DNA from: Bog-756 sp963701325
Lineage (GTDB): Bacteria > Actinomycetota > Acidimicrobiia > Acidimicrobiales > RAAP-2
DNA length: 64,000 bases
Reading direction: 5' to 3'
NCBI GenBank assembly: GCA_963701325.1
Contig: OY969604.1
Span: 2,542,001 to 2,606,000, forward strand
Shown piece after piece: positions 34,527-42,600 of the stretch. Both the position numbers and the translations under genes were made by a program. Each line of letters starts with the position of its first letter. Positions within the stretch are counted from its first letter, which is position 1. The notes beneath the pieces were generated by a model. It had not been told where the DNA came from. It worked only from the letters and a program-made list of their open reading frames with translations, and ran no database searches.

Positions 34527-34742
34527 TCAACTCGGCGCATCGCCCGCCTGCCGCACGTCGACGAGTTCGAGTCCGAGCGCTCGAATCCGTTCGATCACAC
34601 CGTGCAAGGCAGCCTGGTCCGAAACGTCGGCGTGCAAGGTCGTGAGCCCGTCCTTCGTGGATAGGTCAAGATCATTAAATGCCGCCCGCACGGCTTTGCC
34701 AGCCTCACCCTTGAAGGTGAGGGCGTAGGTGGTCGGTTCCAT
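34527..34742 (-). CDS. Small conserved actinobacterial protein, first gene of the sulfatase operon
   Basis: 71 residues from the ATG at 34742. TYALTFKGEAGKAVRAAFND, then TTLHADVSDQAALHGVIERI and ALGLELVDVRQ: an alpha/beta mini-domain resembling small ACT/ferredoxin-like proteins that I have the impression recur near LuxR-type regulators in actinobacteria. No catalytic motif. It begins 41 bases from the operator palindrome at 34784, divergent from the LuxR gene, so it is a likely direct target. Confidence 0.65.
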   Translation of the reverse strand: MEPTTYALTFKGEAGKAVRAAFNDLDLSTKDGLTTLHADVSDQAALHGVIERIRALGLELVDVRQAGDAPS

Positions 34743-34783
34743 AGGGTTGTTACCCAGTGTGAACCGTCGCGGGCTGACTGTCC

Positions 34784-34801
34784 TCACCCCGGAAAGGGTG
34801 A
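34784..34801. promoter_or_regulatory. Palindrome TCACCC-N6-GGGTGA in the divergent promoter region
   Basis: Perfect 6-base arms with spacer CGGAAA, between the sulfatase operon start (34742) and the LuxR start (34832). The same core with a near-identical spacer occurs at 37474-37491, just past the LuxR gene and ahead of the next operon. This is the best candidate binding site of the LuxR protein. Confidence 0.6.
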
Positions 34802-34831
34802 TTGGGCGATCGCCTTGCTAGCATCCGCTCT

Positions 34832-37420
34832 ATGACCGGCGCCAGGCCGGCGGTCACCAAGTTTGCCCTGCCTACGGTCCCGAACACCGTCGTCAGACGG
34901 CCGGGCCTCCTGAGCAGGCTCGATGCGACCGCTCAGCATCCCTGCACGCTCGTCGCGGGAAGCCCTGGGTCGGGCAAGTCCGTGCTGCTCTCCTCCTGGG
35001 TCGCCGAGCACCCCGAGACCCGCTGCGCCTGGGTCTCCTGCGATCGGTGGGATTACGACGAGCTTCGGCTCTGGACCTCGATCGCCTCAGCTTTCGCCGT
35101 CCTGGAGCCCGGCTCTACCGCCGACACGCTCGACGTCCTCATCGAAGATCCCGACAGCATCGACGACGTGGTGGCCTCTCTGGTGAACGAACTGGCTACG
35201 CGGCCAGGAGCGATGTGGCTGATCCTTGACGATCTCCACGTCGTCCCTTCCTCGGCCCTCGGTGGCCTCGCCACCTTCGTGGAACGACTGCCCCCCGACC
35301 TCCACGTGGTCATCGCCAGCCGAATCGACCCTGTGCTGCCGCTCCAGCGGTGGCGGGCGCGGGGCCAGCTGGCAGAGATCCGAGACGCCGACCTCCGGCT
35401 CGATGAGGGCGACGTTGGACTGTTGATGACGAACTTTGGACTGGATCTGTCCGACGGCGACATCAGCACCCTTACGGGGCGCACTGAGGGTTGGCTCGCT
35501 GCCTTACAGTTGGCCGCTCTGTCGCTCCGGCGGGGGGAAGATCCACCCTCCTTCATTCGCCGATTCGCGGGCAGCGAGCAGGTCGTCGCCGACTTCCTCG
35601 TGGAGGAAGTCCTCGATCGACAGTCCGATCGCATGGTCGAGTTCTTGAAGGCCACCTCGGTGGTCGACGAGTTCGACGCCGAGCTGGCAAGCTTCCTGCT
35701 CGGCGATGGCGGCGGCGACGGCGCTCATTTGCTTCGTGAAGCAATGCGCGCCGGACTGTTCATTTCGCCGCTCGGTGGAGATCTGACCCGCTACCGCTAC
35801 CACCAACTCTTTCGAGAGCTGTTGCACGCCCAGCTGGCGGAGGATCCGCGCCTTACTCAGGTGCTGCACGCACGTGCGGGCGAGTGGTACGAAAAGACTG
35901 GCCAGTATCTGCTGGCTGTCGATCAGTTCGTGCGAGCCCGAGATCTCGGTCGCGCTTTTGACATCCTGCATGAGCACGTGGCCCACGATTGGTTCGCCAT
36001 CAACCCCACCGATTCCGAGGCCTGGCTAGATCACCTCTCTGACGAGGATGTCAGAGCACACCGGGACCGCATGGTCGACTATGCAATCGCCCTCGGTTTG
36101 GCGGGGAAGGTCGAAGAACAGGGCCGATGGCTGGCTCTGGCCTCGAGTCAGGGCAGCGCCGATGATGAGGGCGAGAGCTCCTTCGACATCAGGATGGCCG
36201 CGGCCACCGCCCACTGGCACGGGATGCGTGGCGACCCTGAACCCGCCATCGCATTTGAGCGCGACGTCGTTCCTCGCGTGAAGCCGGGCACGGACTACGT
36301 CATTGACCAATTCCCGATCGTCTCCGCTAGAGCCCACCTCTACAACGGGCAACCGACCGCCGCCATCACTACCTGCGACCGCGGGCTCACCATGGCCGAC
36401 CCTGTCTCCCGCGCCGTTCTGCTGGGAATTCGAGGGCGAGCCTTGTTCGAGCTCGGACGGCTCCATCTCGCCCGTCAGGCTGCAGAGGAAGCTACCGAGG
36501 TGGCGCGCCAGTGCGGGATCGAGCACCATGTGGGCCACTTCGATGCCCTTCTCACTCTGGGCGGGCTCAACCTCGAAGCCGACCGGCTCGATGAGGCCGA
36601 GCGTCTCATCGAAGACGCCACGTCGCGTTCTGAGCGGATCCGACCTCCGTTTGCGATGATGGCCCTCGTCGAGAGGGCGGGTCTCTTTCGCGCTCGGGGA
36701 GAACTGATCGAAGGTCTCGCGATACTCGAGCAAGGGAGAGCAGTCTTGCCGGCTGGGGTCGTTTCACCCCTCTACCACCGGGCGGACGCACTCGAAGCGA
36801 TCATTCGCATCGACATCGGGGAGCCCGAACACGCCTTGGCGCTGGCCCGAACGCTCCCGCACACGCCGCGTCGGCGCCTCATCGAGGCAACGGCGTTGCT
36901 GTCCCTGGGGGAGACGGAGAGAGCCGATGAGACGACGGCAACGATTGATCTCCCCAACCAGGACGTCCGGCTGACCCTCGAGCTCTCCGTCATCAGGGCG
37001 GAGGTGCAGCGGCAGAGGGGCCCGCCCCATCACGCAGGTCTACAGCACATCATCGATATCGCACGTGTCCAGGACTTCCTCCGGACCGTCCTCGACGGGC
37101 CCTTCGGCCTCCTCAGCGATTTGGTCGCCCTCCTGGTGCGCTCACCCCGCGACCAGTACACCGACTCGCTGCTCGCTGCGGCCCACCGCGTCCAAGCACG
37201 CCGCGCTGCCGGCCCCACACCGGGAGGCGCCGCCCTCAGCGGGCGGGAGCAGGAAGTTCTGCGCTGCCTGCAGACCCGCCTCACGACCAGGGAGATCACC
37301 GGCGAGCTCTATATCTCAATGAACACGCTCAAATCCCATCTCAAGAGCATCAATCGCAAACTTGGTGCGTCCTCGCGGTCTGATGCCGTCGCCCGCGCCA
37401 GGACTCTCGGACTGCTCTGA
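34832..37420 (+). CDS. MalT-like LuxR-family ATP-dependent transcriptional regulator
   Basis: 862 residues from the ATG at 34832. The N-terminal STAND ATPase domain has Walker A GSPGSGKS (43-50), MWLILDDLHVVPSSALGG as Walker B, HVVIASRIDP as sensor, and LTGRTEGWLAALQLAAL. A long helical repeat region (TPR-like, about 350-780) includes LFELGRLHLARQAAEEATEVA. The C-terminal LuxR helix-turn-helix is LSGREQEVLRCLQTRLTTRE, ITGELYISMNTLKSHLKSI, NRKLGASSRSDAVARA. Such regulators assemble with ATP and an inducer and usually activate. It is flanked on both sides by the TCACCC-N6-GGGTGA palindrome. Confidence 0.92.
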   Translation: MTGARPAVTKFALPTVPNTVVRRPGLLSRLDATAQHPCTLVAGSPGSGKSVLLSSWVAEHPETRCAWVSCDRWDYDELRLWTSIASAFAVLEPGSTADTLDVLIEDPDSIDDVVASLVNELATRPGAMWLILDDLHVVPSSALGGLATFVERLPPDLHVVIASRIDPVLPLQRWRARGQLAEIRDADLRLDEGDVGLLMTNFGLDLSDGDISTLTGRTEGWLAALQLAALSLRRGEDPPSFIRRFAGSEQVVADFLVEEVLDRQSDRMVEFLKATSVVDEFDAELASFLLGDGGGDGAHLLREAMRAGLFISPLGGDLTRYRYHQLFRELLHAQLAEDPRLTQVLHARAGEWYEKTGQYLLAVDQFVRARDLGRAFDILHEHVAHDWFAINPTDSEAWLDHLSDEDVRAHRDRMVDYAIALGLAGKVEEQGRWLALASSQGSADDEGESSFDIRMAAATAHWHGMRGDPEPAIAFERDVVPRVKPGTDYVIDQFPIVSARAHLYNGQPTAAITTCDRGLTMADPVSRAVLLGIRGRALFELGRLHLARQAAEEATEVARQCGIEHHVGHFDALLTLGGLNLEADRLDEAERLIEDATSRSERIRPPFAMMALVERAGLFRARGELIEGLAILEQGRAVLPAGVVSPLYHRADALEAIIRIDIGEPEHALALARTLPHTPRRRLIEATALLSLGETERADETTATIDLPNQDVRLTLELSVIRAEVQRQRGPPHHAGLQHIIDIARVQDFLRTVLDGPFGLLSDLVALLVRSPRDQYTDSLLAAAHRVQARRAAGPTPGGAALSGREQEVLRCLQTRLTTREITGELYISMNTLKSHLKSINRKLGASSRSDAVARARTLGLL

Positions 37421-37472
37421 GCCTGCAACCAGCCCGCTTCCACTAGATCTCATCACAGCGGCGGCCGTTGTA

Positions 37473-37492
37473 ATCACCCCCGAAGGGGTGAT
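37473..37492. promoter_or_regulatory. Palindrome ATCACCCC-CGAA-GGGGTGAT ahead of the PLDc_N operon
   Basis: Perfect 8-base arms with a 4-base centre. It contains the same TCACCC-N6-GGGTGA core as 34784-34801 and lies 131 bases before the PLDc_N start. It could also serve as the terminator hairpin of the LuxR gene, but the match to the promoter-located copy argues for an operator. Confidence 0.6.
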
Positions 37493-37623
37493 GACTCGAT
37501 GGTGGCAAAGTGCGACACTCGGCAGTGAGAGGTGAGCCATAGAACCAAAAAGGGGGGCAATTCGATGGGCCGCGAGCTGCAAATGTGAACTGGATGCGCA
37601 ATCAACAATAGGAGGATCGGAAC

Positions 37624-37845
37624 TTGTTGGCTTACACATATCCCTTGTTGAGCGTCTTTTGGACGGTATTGATCTTCTTTGGCGTCGCGCTGATGTTCTT
37701 CTTCATCATCTGGTGCTTTGTTGACAACTTCCGGCGCCGTGACCACCATGGCTGGGCAAAGCTCGGATGGACGATCTTCATCCTGTTCTTTCCGATTCTC
37801 GGGGCCCTCGTCTACATCATTGCCCGCCCGGCCGACATCGAGTGA
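37624..37845 (+). CDS. PLDc_N domain small membrane protein
   Basis: 73 residues, TTG start with GGAGG eight bases upstream. Two membrane helices (LSVFWTVLIFFGVALMFFFI and LGWTIFILFFPILGALVYII) linked by a basic loop FRRRDHHGWAKL. This is the PLDc_N (phospholipase D nuclease N-terminal) fold, which in actinobacteria occurs as a stand-alone small protein or with a SHOCT tail; the tail is absent here. Function unknown, often in envelope-stress clusters. First gene of an operon with the DUF6325 gene 15 bases later. Confidence 0.82.
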   Translation: MLAYTYPLLSVFWTVLIFFGVALMFFFIIWCFVDNFRRRDHHGWAKLGWTIFILFFPILGALVYIIARPADIE

Positions 37846-37860
37846 AAGCGGAGGCACGAC

Positions 37861-38316
37861 ATGACAACCGAAACAAAGGTCGACGAGTTGGGACCCGTGG
37901 ACTACCTCGTCGTCGAGTTCCCTCCCGGCGTTTCGCACTTCACTGGCGAGATGGTGACCGAGCTCAGCAAACTTGTCGACGCAGGGACCGTGCGACTGCT
38001 TGACCTTGTCATACTGGCGAAGAACCAAGACGGAACAATTGACGGCATCGAGCTGGAAGATCTCGAACATATCGACGAGCTGAGAGTTGCCGAGACCCAG
38101 CTCGCTGAACTCCTTGCCGCCGAGGATGTCGTGAATCTCGCTGCGGCCATGGAGCCGGAAACAGTGGCTGGTGTACTGGTCTGGGAGAACACCTGGGCCG
38201 CTCGGTTCGCGTCGGCGGCCCGACGCTCCGGTGGCCAACTAATCGCCAACGGGAGGATACCGATCCAAGCCATACTCGCCTCGCTCGAGTCGGGCGAGCC
38301 AACCTCAGGAGTTTGA
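37861..38316 (+). CDS. DUF6325/DUF1269-like family protein
   Basis: 151 residues. GPVDYLVVEFPPGVSHFTGEM, VDAGTVRLLDLVILAKNQDG, then GVLVWENTWAARFASAARRSGG match a family of soluble proteins found beside PLDc_N and SHOCT proteins. A middle acidic helix (ELEDLEHIDELRVAETQLAEL) looks helical-hairpin forming. No enzyme motif. Presumed partner of the two small proteins flanking it; all three are closely spaced. Confidence 0.8.
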   Translation: MTTETKVDELGPVDYLVVEFPPGVSHFTGEMVTELSKLVDAGTVRLLDLVILAKNQDGTIDGIELEDLEHIDELRVAETQLAELLAAEDVVNLAAAMEPETVAGVLVWENTWAARFASAARRSGGQLIANGRIPIQAILASLESGEPTSGV

Positions 38317-38317
38317 T

Positions 38318-38491
38318 ATGCCACTTCGACCTGCACGTGCCGCCCGCCGCGGCGTGATCGGTGCCCCAGTCGCCCGTACGGCGGCCGTCGTCGGTACCGC
38401 AGCCGTGGTGACGCACGGTGTGCGCCGCCGCGAGGACCGACGCGAGGATCGCCGGGAGGACCGGCGCGAGGACCGAGAAGATCGGCGCTGA
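38318..38491 (+). CDS. 57-residue protein with alternating-charge tail
   Basis: Begins one base after the DUF6325 stop; CAGGAG is close upstream. The first half (PLRPARAARRGVIGAPVA, then RTAAVVGTAAVVTHGV) has a short alanine/valine-rich helix that might touch the membrane. The last ~22 residues are a repeat of RRED/DRRED units ending in DREDRR. I recall similar short proteins beside PLDc_N/DUF6325 genes in other actinobacteria, but no function is known. The tight spacing makes it the third gene of that operon. Confidence 0.7.
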   Translation: MPLRPARAARRGVIGAPVARTAAVVGTAAVVTHGVRRREDRREDRREDRREDREDRR

Positions 38492-38590
38492 TCGCCATCG
38501 GCGACCTGCGTCTCGCGTGATCCTCCTCAAAGGTAGAGGTGGCGAGGAGGCCGAGGCGAGCTGCACCGATCGTCGTTCCAGAGGACTGCA

Positions 38591-40009
38591 ATGAAACCAA
38601 CTCCCAACGACGCAAGCGCACAGCACCTCACCCCGAACGAACGGGCCGCCAAGGGGAAGGCGGCTCGTGAAGCGAATCCTCGAGCAGGGCATGCCGCCTG
38701 GCCGGCATCGCAACGGACGCTCCGCCCGATGTCCCTCCTGCTCGAGCAGGAGGAGACCCGGGTGCCCGAGTTGGTCCCCATACGCCACGGCCGTATGGCC
38801 ACCTCACCGTTCGCCTATTTCCGGGGTGCTGCCCTGCCCATGGCGGCGGACCTGGTCACCATGTCGCAAAGTGGTCTGCGTGTCCAGCTGTGTGGAGATG
38901 CCCACTTGTCGAACTTTGGCGGCTTCGCCTCGCCCGAACGTGAACTCATCTTCGATGTCAACGATTTCGACGAGACGGCTCCCGGGCCGTTCGAATGGGA
39001 CGTAAAGCGGCTGGCTGCCAGCCTCGAAGTTGCCGGACGGGCCCTGGAGTTCGACGACGAGGCGAGGCAAAAGACCGTTCTGCAGGGTGTGCGTACCTAT
39101 CGCGAGACGATGCGTCGTTTCGCCCGGATGTCTCGGCTCGACATCTGGTACGCCAAGCTCGATATACCCACCATTCTTGCCCTGTGGGGTTCGGAGGCCG
39201 GGGCTGGTGCCCTCAAACGACTGCAGCGAGTGAGCGGCAAGGCCGAGTCAAAGGACCACTTGAAGGCCCGTGACAAGCTCACTTGTATGAAGGACGGTGA
39301 GCTGAGGTTCCTCAGCGATCCACCTCTGCTTATCCCGATCGAAGAACTGTACAGCCGGGCCGACGAGGCGGCACAGGTGGAGGCGGTCGTCCACGGCGCG
39401 CTTCGGTCATATCGGCGGACACTCAGCAAGGATCGCCGTCAGTTGCTCAACGAGTATCGCTTCGTTGACCTGGCTCGAAAGGTGGTCGGCGTGGGCAGTG
39501 TGGGGACACGGTGCTGGGTGGCCCTCTTCGTTGGTCGCGACGAGTCAGACCCGCTGATGCTCCAGGTGAAGGAGGCCGAAGCTTCCGTTCTCGAGCGATT
39601 CAGTGGAAAGAGCGACGCATCTAACCACGGCCAGCGGGTGGTCGAGGGCCAGCATCTCATGCAGGCCGCCAGTGACATCTTCCTGGGTTGGCACCGGGTC
39701 GAGGTTCCGGATGGGACCCGCGACTTCTACATGCGCCAGATGTGGGACTGGAAGGCATCGGCGGCCGTCGAAACCATGACCCCGGATCTGCTCGGCACCT
39801 ACGCCAGCATGTGTGCCTGGACGCTGGCCCGTGCTCACGCTCGGTCGGGCGATCCGATCGCCATCGGCGCCTACTTGGGATCGAGCAAGGTGTTCGACCG
39901 GGCGCTGGCCGACTTCGCCGCTGCCTATGCCGATCAGAACGACGATGACTTCGAGACCTTCACCCGTGCCATCAAGGACGGCTCCCTCGAATCGGAGATG
40001 GGCATCTAA
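38591..40009 (+). CDS. DUF2252 family protein
   Basis: 472 residues; AGAGGA lies ahead of the ATG. Family marks: RMATSPFAYFRGAALPMAAD, VQLCGDAHLSNFGGFASPE, LIFDVNDFDETAPGPFEWDV, and later VGVGSVGTRCWVALFVGRD and MLQVKEAEASVLE. DUF2252 proteins are related to the kinase-like (APH/ChoK) fold; GDAHLSNFG resembles the catalytic loop and DVNDFD the metal-binding DFD. Substrate unknown. A broken second copy of the same family lies at 40776-41117. Confidence 0.92.
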   Translation: MKPTPNDASAQHLTPNERAAKGKAAREANPRAGHAAWPASQRTLRPMSLLLEQEETRVPELVPIRHGRMATSPFAYFRGAALPMAADLVTMSQSGLRVQLCGDAHLSNFGGFASPERELIFDVNDFDETAPGPFEWDVKRLAASLEVAGRALEFDDEARQKTVLQGVRTYRETMRRFARMSRLDIWYAKLDIPTILALWGSEAGAGALKRLQRVSGKAESKDHLKARDKLTCMKDGELRFLSDPPLLIPIEELYSRADEAAQVEAVVHGALRSYRRTLSKDRRQLLNEYRFVDLARKVVGVGSVGTRCWVALFVGRDESDPLMLQVKEAEASVLERFSGKSDASNHGQRVVEGQHLMQAASDIFLGWHRVEVPDGTRDFYMRQMWDWKASAAVETMTPDLLGTYASMCAWTLARAHARSGDPIAIGAYLGSSKVFDRALADFAAAYADQNDDDFETFTRAIKDGSLESEMGI

Positions 40010-40073
40010 CCCGGTGAGGAAGAGTTGACACGGAGCCGTGGGGCGTCGAATGGCGGGATAGGAGCGGGACCCA

Positions 40074-40730
40074 ATGGTTCTGGACCTCATGGTCATCGGT
40101 CTCGCCATCACGCTCGAGCCCATTCCGCTGACGGCGTTCATCCTGGTCCTCGCCTCGAGGAACGGGGTGAGGAAGGGGGCTGCGTTTATTTTTGGCTGGT
40201 TGGCCTCGCTCGCCGTTGTCGTGGCCGTGACACTTCTGGCCACCGGCAACAACCCACCGAAGGCGAACACTGCCCCCTCGCTCGCCTCCCTTGCCGCCAA
40301 GATCGCCATCGGCGTGGTTCTGTTGGTGATTGCGCTGCGCCACTGGCGAAGATTGGGCCAGCCCAAGAAGCCCAGGAAAACTCCCAAATGGCAAACAGGC
40401 ATCGACAAGATGTCACCGTGGTATGCGATGGGTCTCGCTCCCCTCACTCAGCCCTGGGGTCTGGTGGCCGCCGGTGTGGCCACGGTCACCGAGGCCAAGC
40501 TCGAATCCTGGGAAAGTTACGTCGCGATTGTCGCCTTCTGCCTCGTCGCCACCGCTGCCTACATCGCGATGGAACTCTACGTCGGGTTCAGACCCGACAA
40601 GGGCCAAAAGCTCCTCAGTCGGCTTCGGGTGTGGATGGACACCCACACCGAACAGGTCATCATCATCGTGTCGCTCGCCTTGGGGGTCTATCTGATCGGG
40701 CAAAGCGTCTACCTGCTGGTCACGTCATGA
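40074..40730 (+). CDS. GAP/Sap family membrane protein (sulfolipid-addressing-like)
   Basis: 218 residues with about six helices: MVIGLAITLEPIPLTAFILV, AFIFGWLASLAVVVAVTLL, AAKIAIGVVLLVIALRHW, then a charged loop and YVAIVAFCLVATAAYIAM and IIIVSLALGVYLIG. This is the GAP (GPL-addressing)/Sap family known from mycobacteria, where members help transport surface glycolipids. LysE-like exporters share the helix pattern and are the main alternative. It follows the DUF2252 gene by 64 bases. Confidence 0.8.
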   Translation: MVLDLMVIGLAITLEPIPLTAFILVLASRNGVRKGAAFIFGWLASLAVVVAVTLLATGNNPPKANTAPSLASLAAKIAIGVVLLVIALRHWRRLGQPKKPRKTPKWQTGIDKMSPWYAMGLAPLTQPWGLVAAGVATVTEAKLESWESYVAIVAFCLVATAAYIAMELYVGFRPDKGQKLLSRLRVWMDTHTEQVIIIVSLALGVYLIGQSVYLLVTS

Positions 40731-40775
40731 TGGGTGGCAGCCCGGCAGCGAGTCCTCGAAAGCGACTGACACCCT

Positions 40776-41117
40776 TTGGTGGACGAGTGGCTTCTCAGTT
40801 TTGCGGGCAGGAGAAGCGGCGGCACCGACGGGCGCCAATCCCCCGTGGCTGAGTCGCCGGCCACGCCGGACGATCCCGGCCCGCTGATCCAGACCAATGT
40901 CCAACTGTGCAACCATGCCCATTTGTCGAAATTCGGCGGACGCGCCTCGCCTGAGCGTGATCTGGTCTTCGACATCAATGACTCCGGCCCCTTTGAGTGT
41001 GATGTGAAGAGACTCGGGGCCGCCTTGAATGTAGCCGGACGACAGCTGGCGGAGGGAGGGCCGCCGAAGCAGGTGCAGAGACGGAGTGACGGCACCATGG
41101 GACCGGATTTGGACTGA
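40776..41117 (+). pseudogene. Relic of a second DUF2252 gene
   Basis: Within this open frame, about 40890-41050 reads VQLCNHAHLSKFGGRASPE, RDLVFDIND, then SGPFECDVKRLGAALNVAGR, a clear match to residues ~95-155 of the intact DUF2252 protein upstream. The catalytic-loop GD is changed to NH and six residues (around FDETAP) are deleted. Nothing before or after matches. This is a leftover of a duplicated gene, not a functional copy. Confidence 0.8.
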
Positions 41118-42532
41118 TGGACGATCACACGGATAATCGCACCGCGGCAGACAGCTCATCACAACCCGACCCCGACACCTTGTTGCGCAGCAAGGACTAT
41201 CGGGTACTCCTTGTGTTCGCGGCAGTGATTGGGGTCTTGGTGTCCCTCGCCTCATGGGGATATCTCGAGCTGATCCACTACCTCCAAGGGTGGCTCTACA
41301 AGGATCTACCGAGCGGGCTCGATCTGTCTCCCGTGCCGACGTGGTGGCCGTTGCCCGTCCTGGCAGTCGCCTCAGTGCCCATCGCCATCGCCATAGCTCG
41401 CCTGCCGGGACGCGGGGGTCATAAGCCGGCCGAAGGACTCAAGGCCGGTCCTCCCACCCAGCCGCGTGAGCTTCCCGGGGTACTGCTCGCTTCGCTTGCC
41501 TCGATCGGGTTCGGAATGGTCCTCGGTCCAGAGGCTCCACTGATCGCGCTAGCCGGCGGTTTGGGAATCCTCGCAGTGCGGTCGGCCCGCAAAGACGCAC
41601 CGGACCAGGTTCTCGCGCTGATCGCCGCGGCAGCGAGCTTTGCCGCAATGTCATCTCTCTTTGGCTCTCCCATCGTCGGAGCCGTGATTATTATCGAGGC
41701 GGCGGGCTTGGGGGGCGCGACCCTTCCCGTCATTCTGTTGCCGGGACTGTTGGCCGCCGGCGTAGGCTCCCTCGTCTTCATCGGCATGGGGTCCTTGACT
41801 GGTCTGAGCTCGAGCGCCTATGCCATTCCACCCTTATCGCTGCCCAAATACCACACCCCGACGCTCTCGGCCTTCGGGTGGACGATTCTCCTCGCCGCAA
41901 TCGTCGCCGTAGTCATCTTCGTCATCGCACGGATCGGGTTGGTGGTCAATTCGGCGACGTTACGCCGCCCGTTCGTTGTTGTCCCGCTTGCCGCTCTCAC
42001 CGTCGGAGCGTTGGCGATCGTCTTCGGGCACCTGAGCGGAAAGCCCGAGGATTTGGTCCTTTTCTCAGGCCAAGACACGATGGGGGCGGTGGTCAACCAG
42101 GCGGCCACCTTCTCCCAAAAGGCTTTTGCGTTGTTCCTGATATTCAAGGGCCTTGCGTACAGCGTGTCGCTAGGCAGCGCTCGTGGGGGGCCCACTTTTC
42201 CGGCCATGTTTCTCGGCATCGTTGCCGGGCTACTGTGCGCCCACCTTCCGGGATTCTCCGAGGAGCCTGCGGTGGCGGCACTGATGGGAGCGGCCACAGT
42301 TTCGATCCTCCGACTTCCCTTAGCCTCGATCATCATCGCCATGGTCGTCTCACAAGCCGGGCCGTCCACGACGCCGCTGATCATCGTGGCGGTCGTTGTG
42401 GCCTATCTGGTGGTCCTGGCACTGTCGGCCTCGCGCACGTCGGAACTGCCAAAACCCTTGATTGCGAACTCATCGAGCGCTGACGGCAATGGGGCATCGC
42501 CCAGAGTCGTCACAGACGAGATCCAACGGTGA
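41117..42532 (+). CDS. ClC-family chloride channel/antiporter
   Basis: 471 residues, 10 to 12 helices. ClC motifs: VLGPEAPLIALAGGLG (equivalent of GREGP, retaining the gating glutamate), GSPIVGAVIIIEAAG, and SLGSARGGPTFPAMFLGIVAG (equivalent of GxFxP in the anion path). The serine of the first helix motif GSGIP is not obvious; that area reads GGHKPAEGLKAGPP. No CBS domains. It would move chloride or another anion across the inner membrane. Its ATG overlaps the relic stop; the K+ channel follows 68 bases later. Confidence 0.88.
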   Translation: MDDHTDNRTAADSSSQPDPDTLLRSKDYRVLLVFAAVIGVLVSLASWGYLELIHYLQGWLYKDLPSGLDLSPVPTWWPLPVLAVASVPIAIAIARLPGRGGHKPAEGLKAGPPTQPRELPGVLLASLASIGFGMVLGPEAPLIALAGGLGILAVRSARKDAPDQVLALIAAAASFAAMSSLFGSPIVGAVIIIEAAGLGGATLPVILLPGLLAAGVGSLVFIGMGSLTGLSSSAYAIPPLSLPKYHTPTLSAFGWTILLAAIVAVVIFVIARIGLVVNSATLRRPFVVVPLAALTVGALAIVFGHLSGKPEDLVLFSGQDTMGAVVNQAATFSQKAFALFLIFKGLAYSVSLGSARGGPTFPAMFLGIVAGLLCAHLPGFSEEPAVAALMGAATVSILRLPLASIIIAMVVSQAGPSTTPLIIVAVVVAYLVVLALSASRTSELPKPLIANSSSADGNGASPRVVTDEIQR

Positions 42533-42600
42533 CAAGGTCATTGCATCATTCCATCCGCCCTCGCGCCTGTTGGGCTGATCGACGCCCGGGGGACTAGTCG

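Noticed and set aside
37473..37492. Interpretation of the palindrome only as terminator of the LuxR gene
   Set aside because: It lacks a T-run and shares its core and spacer with a palindrome in a divergent promoter region, where a terminator makes no sense.
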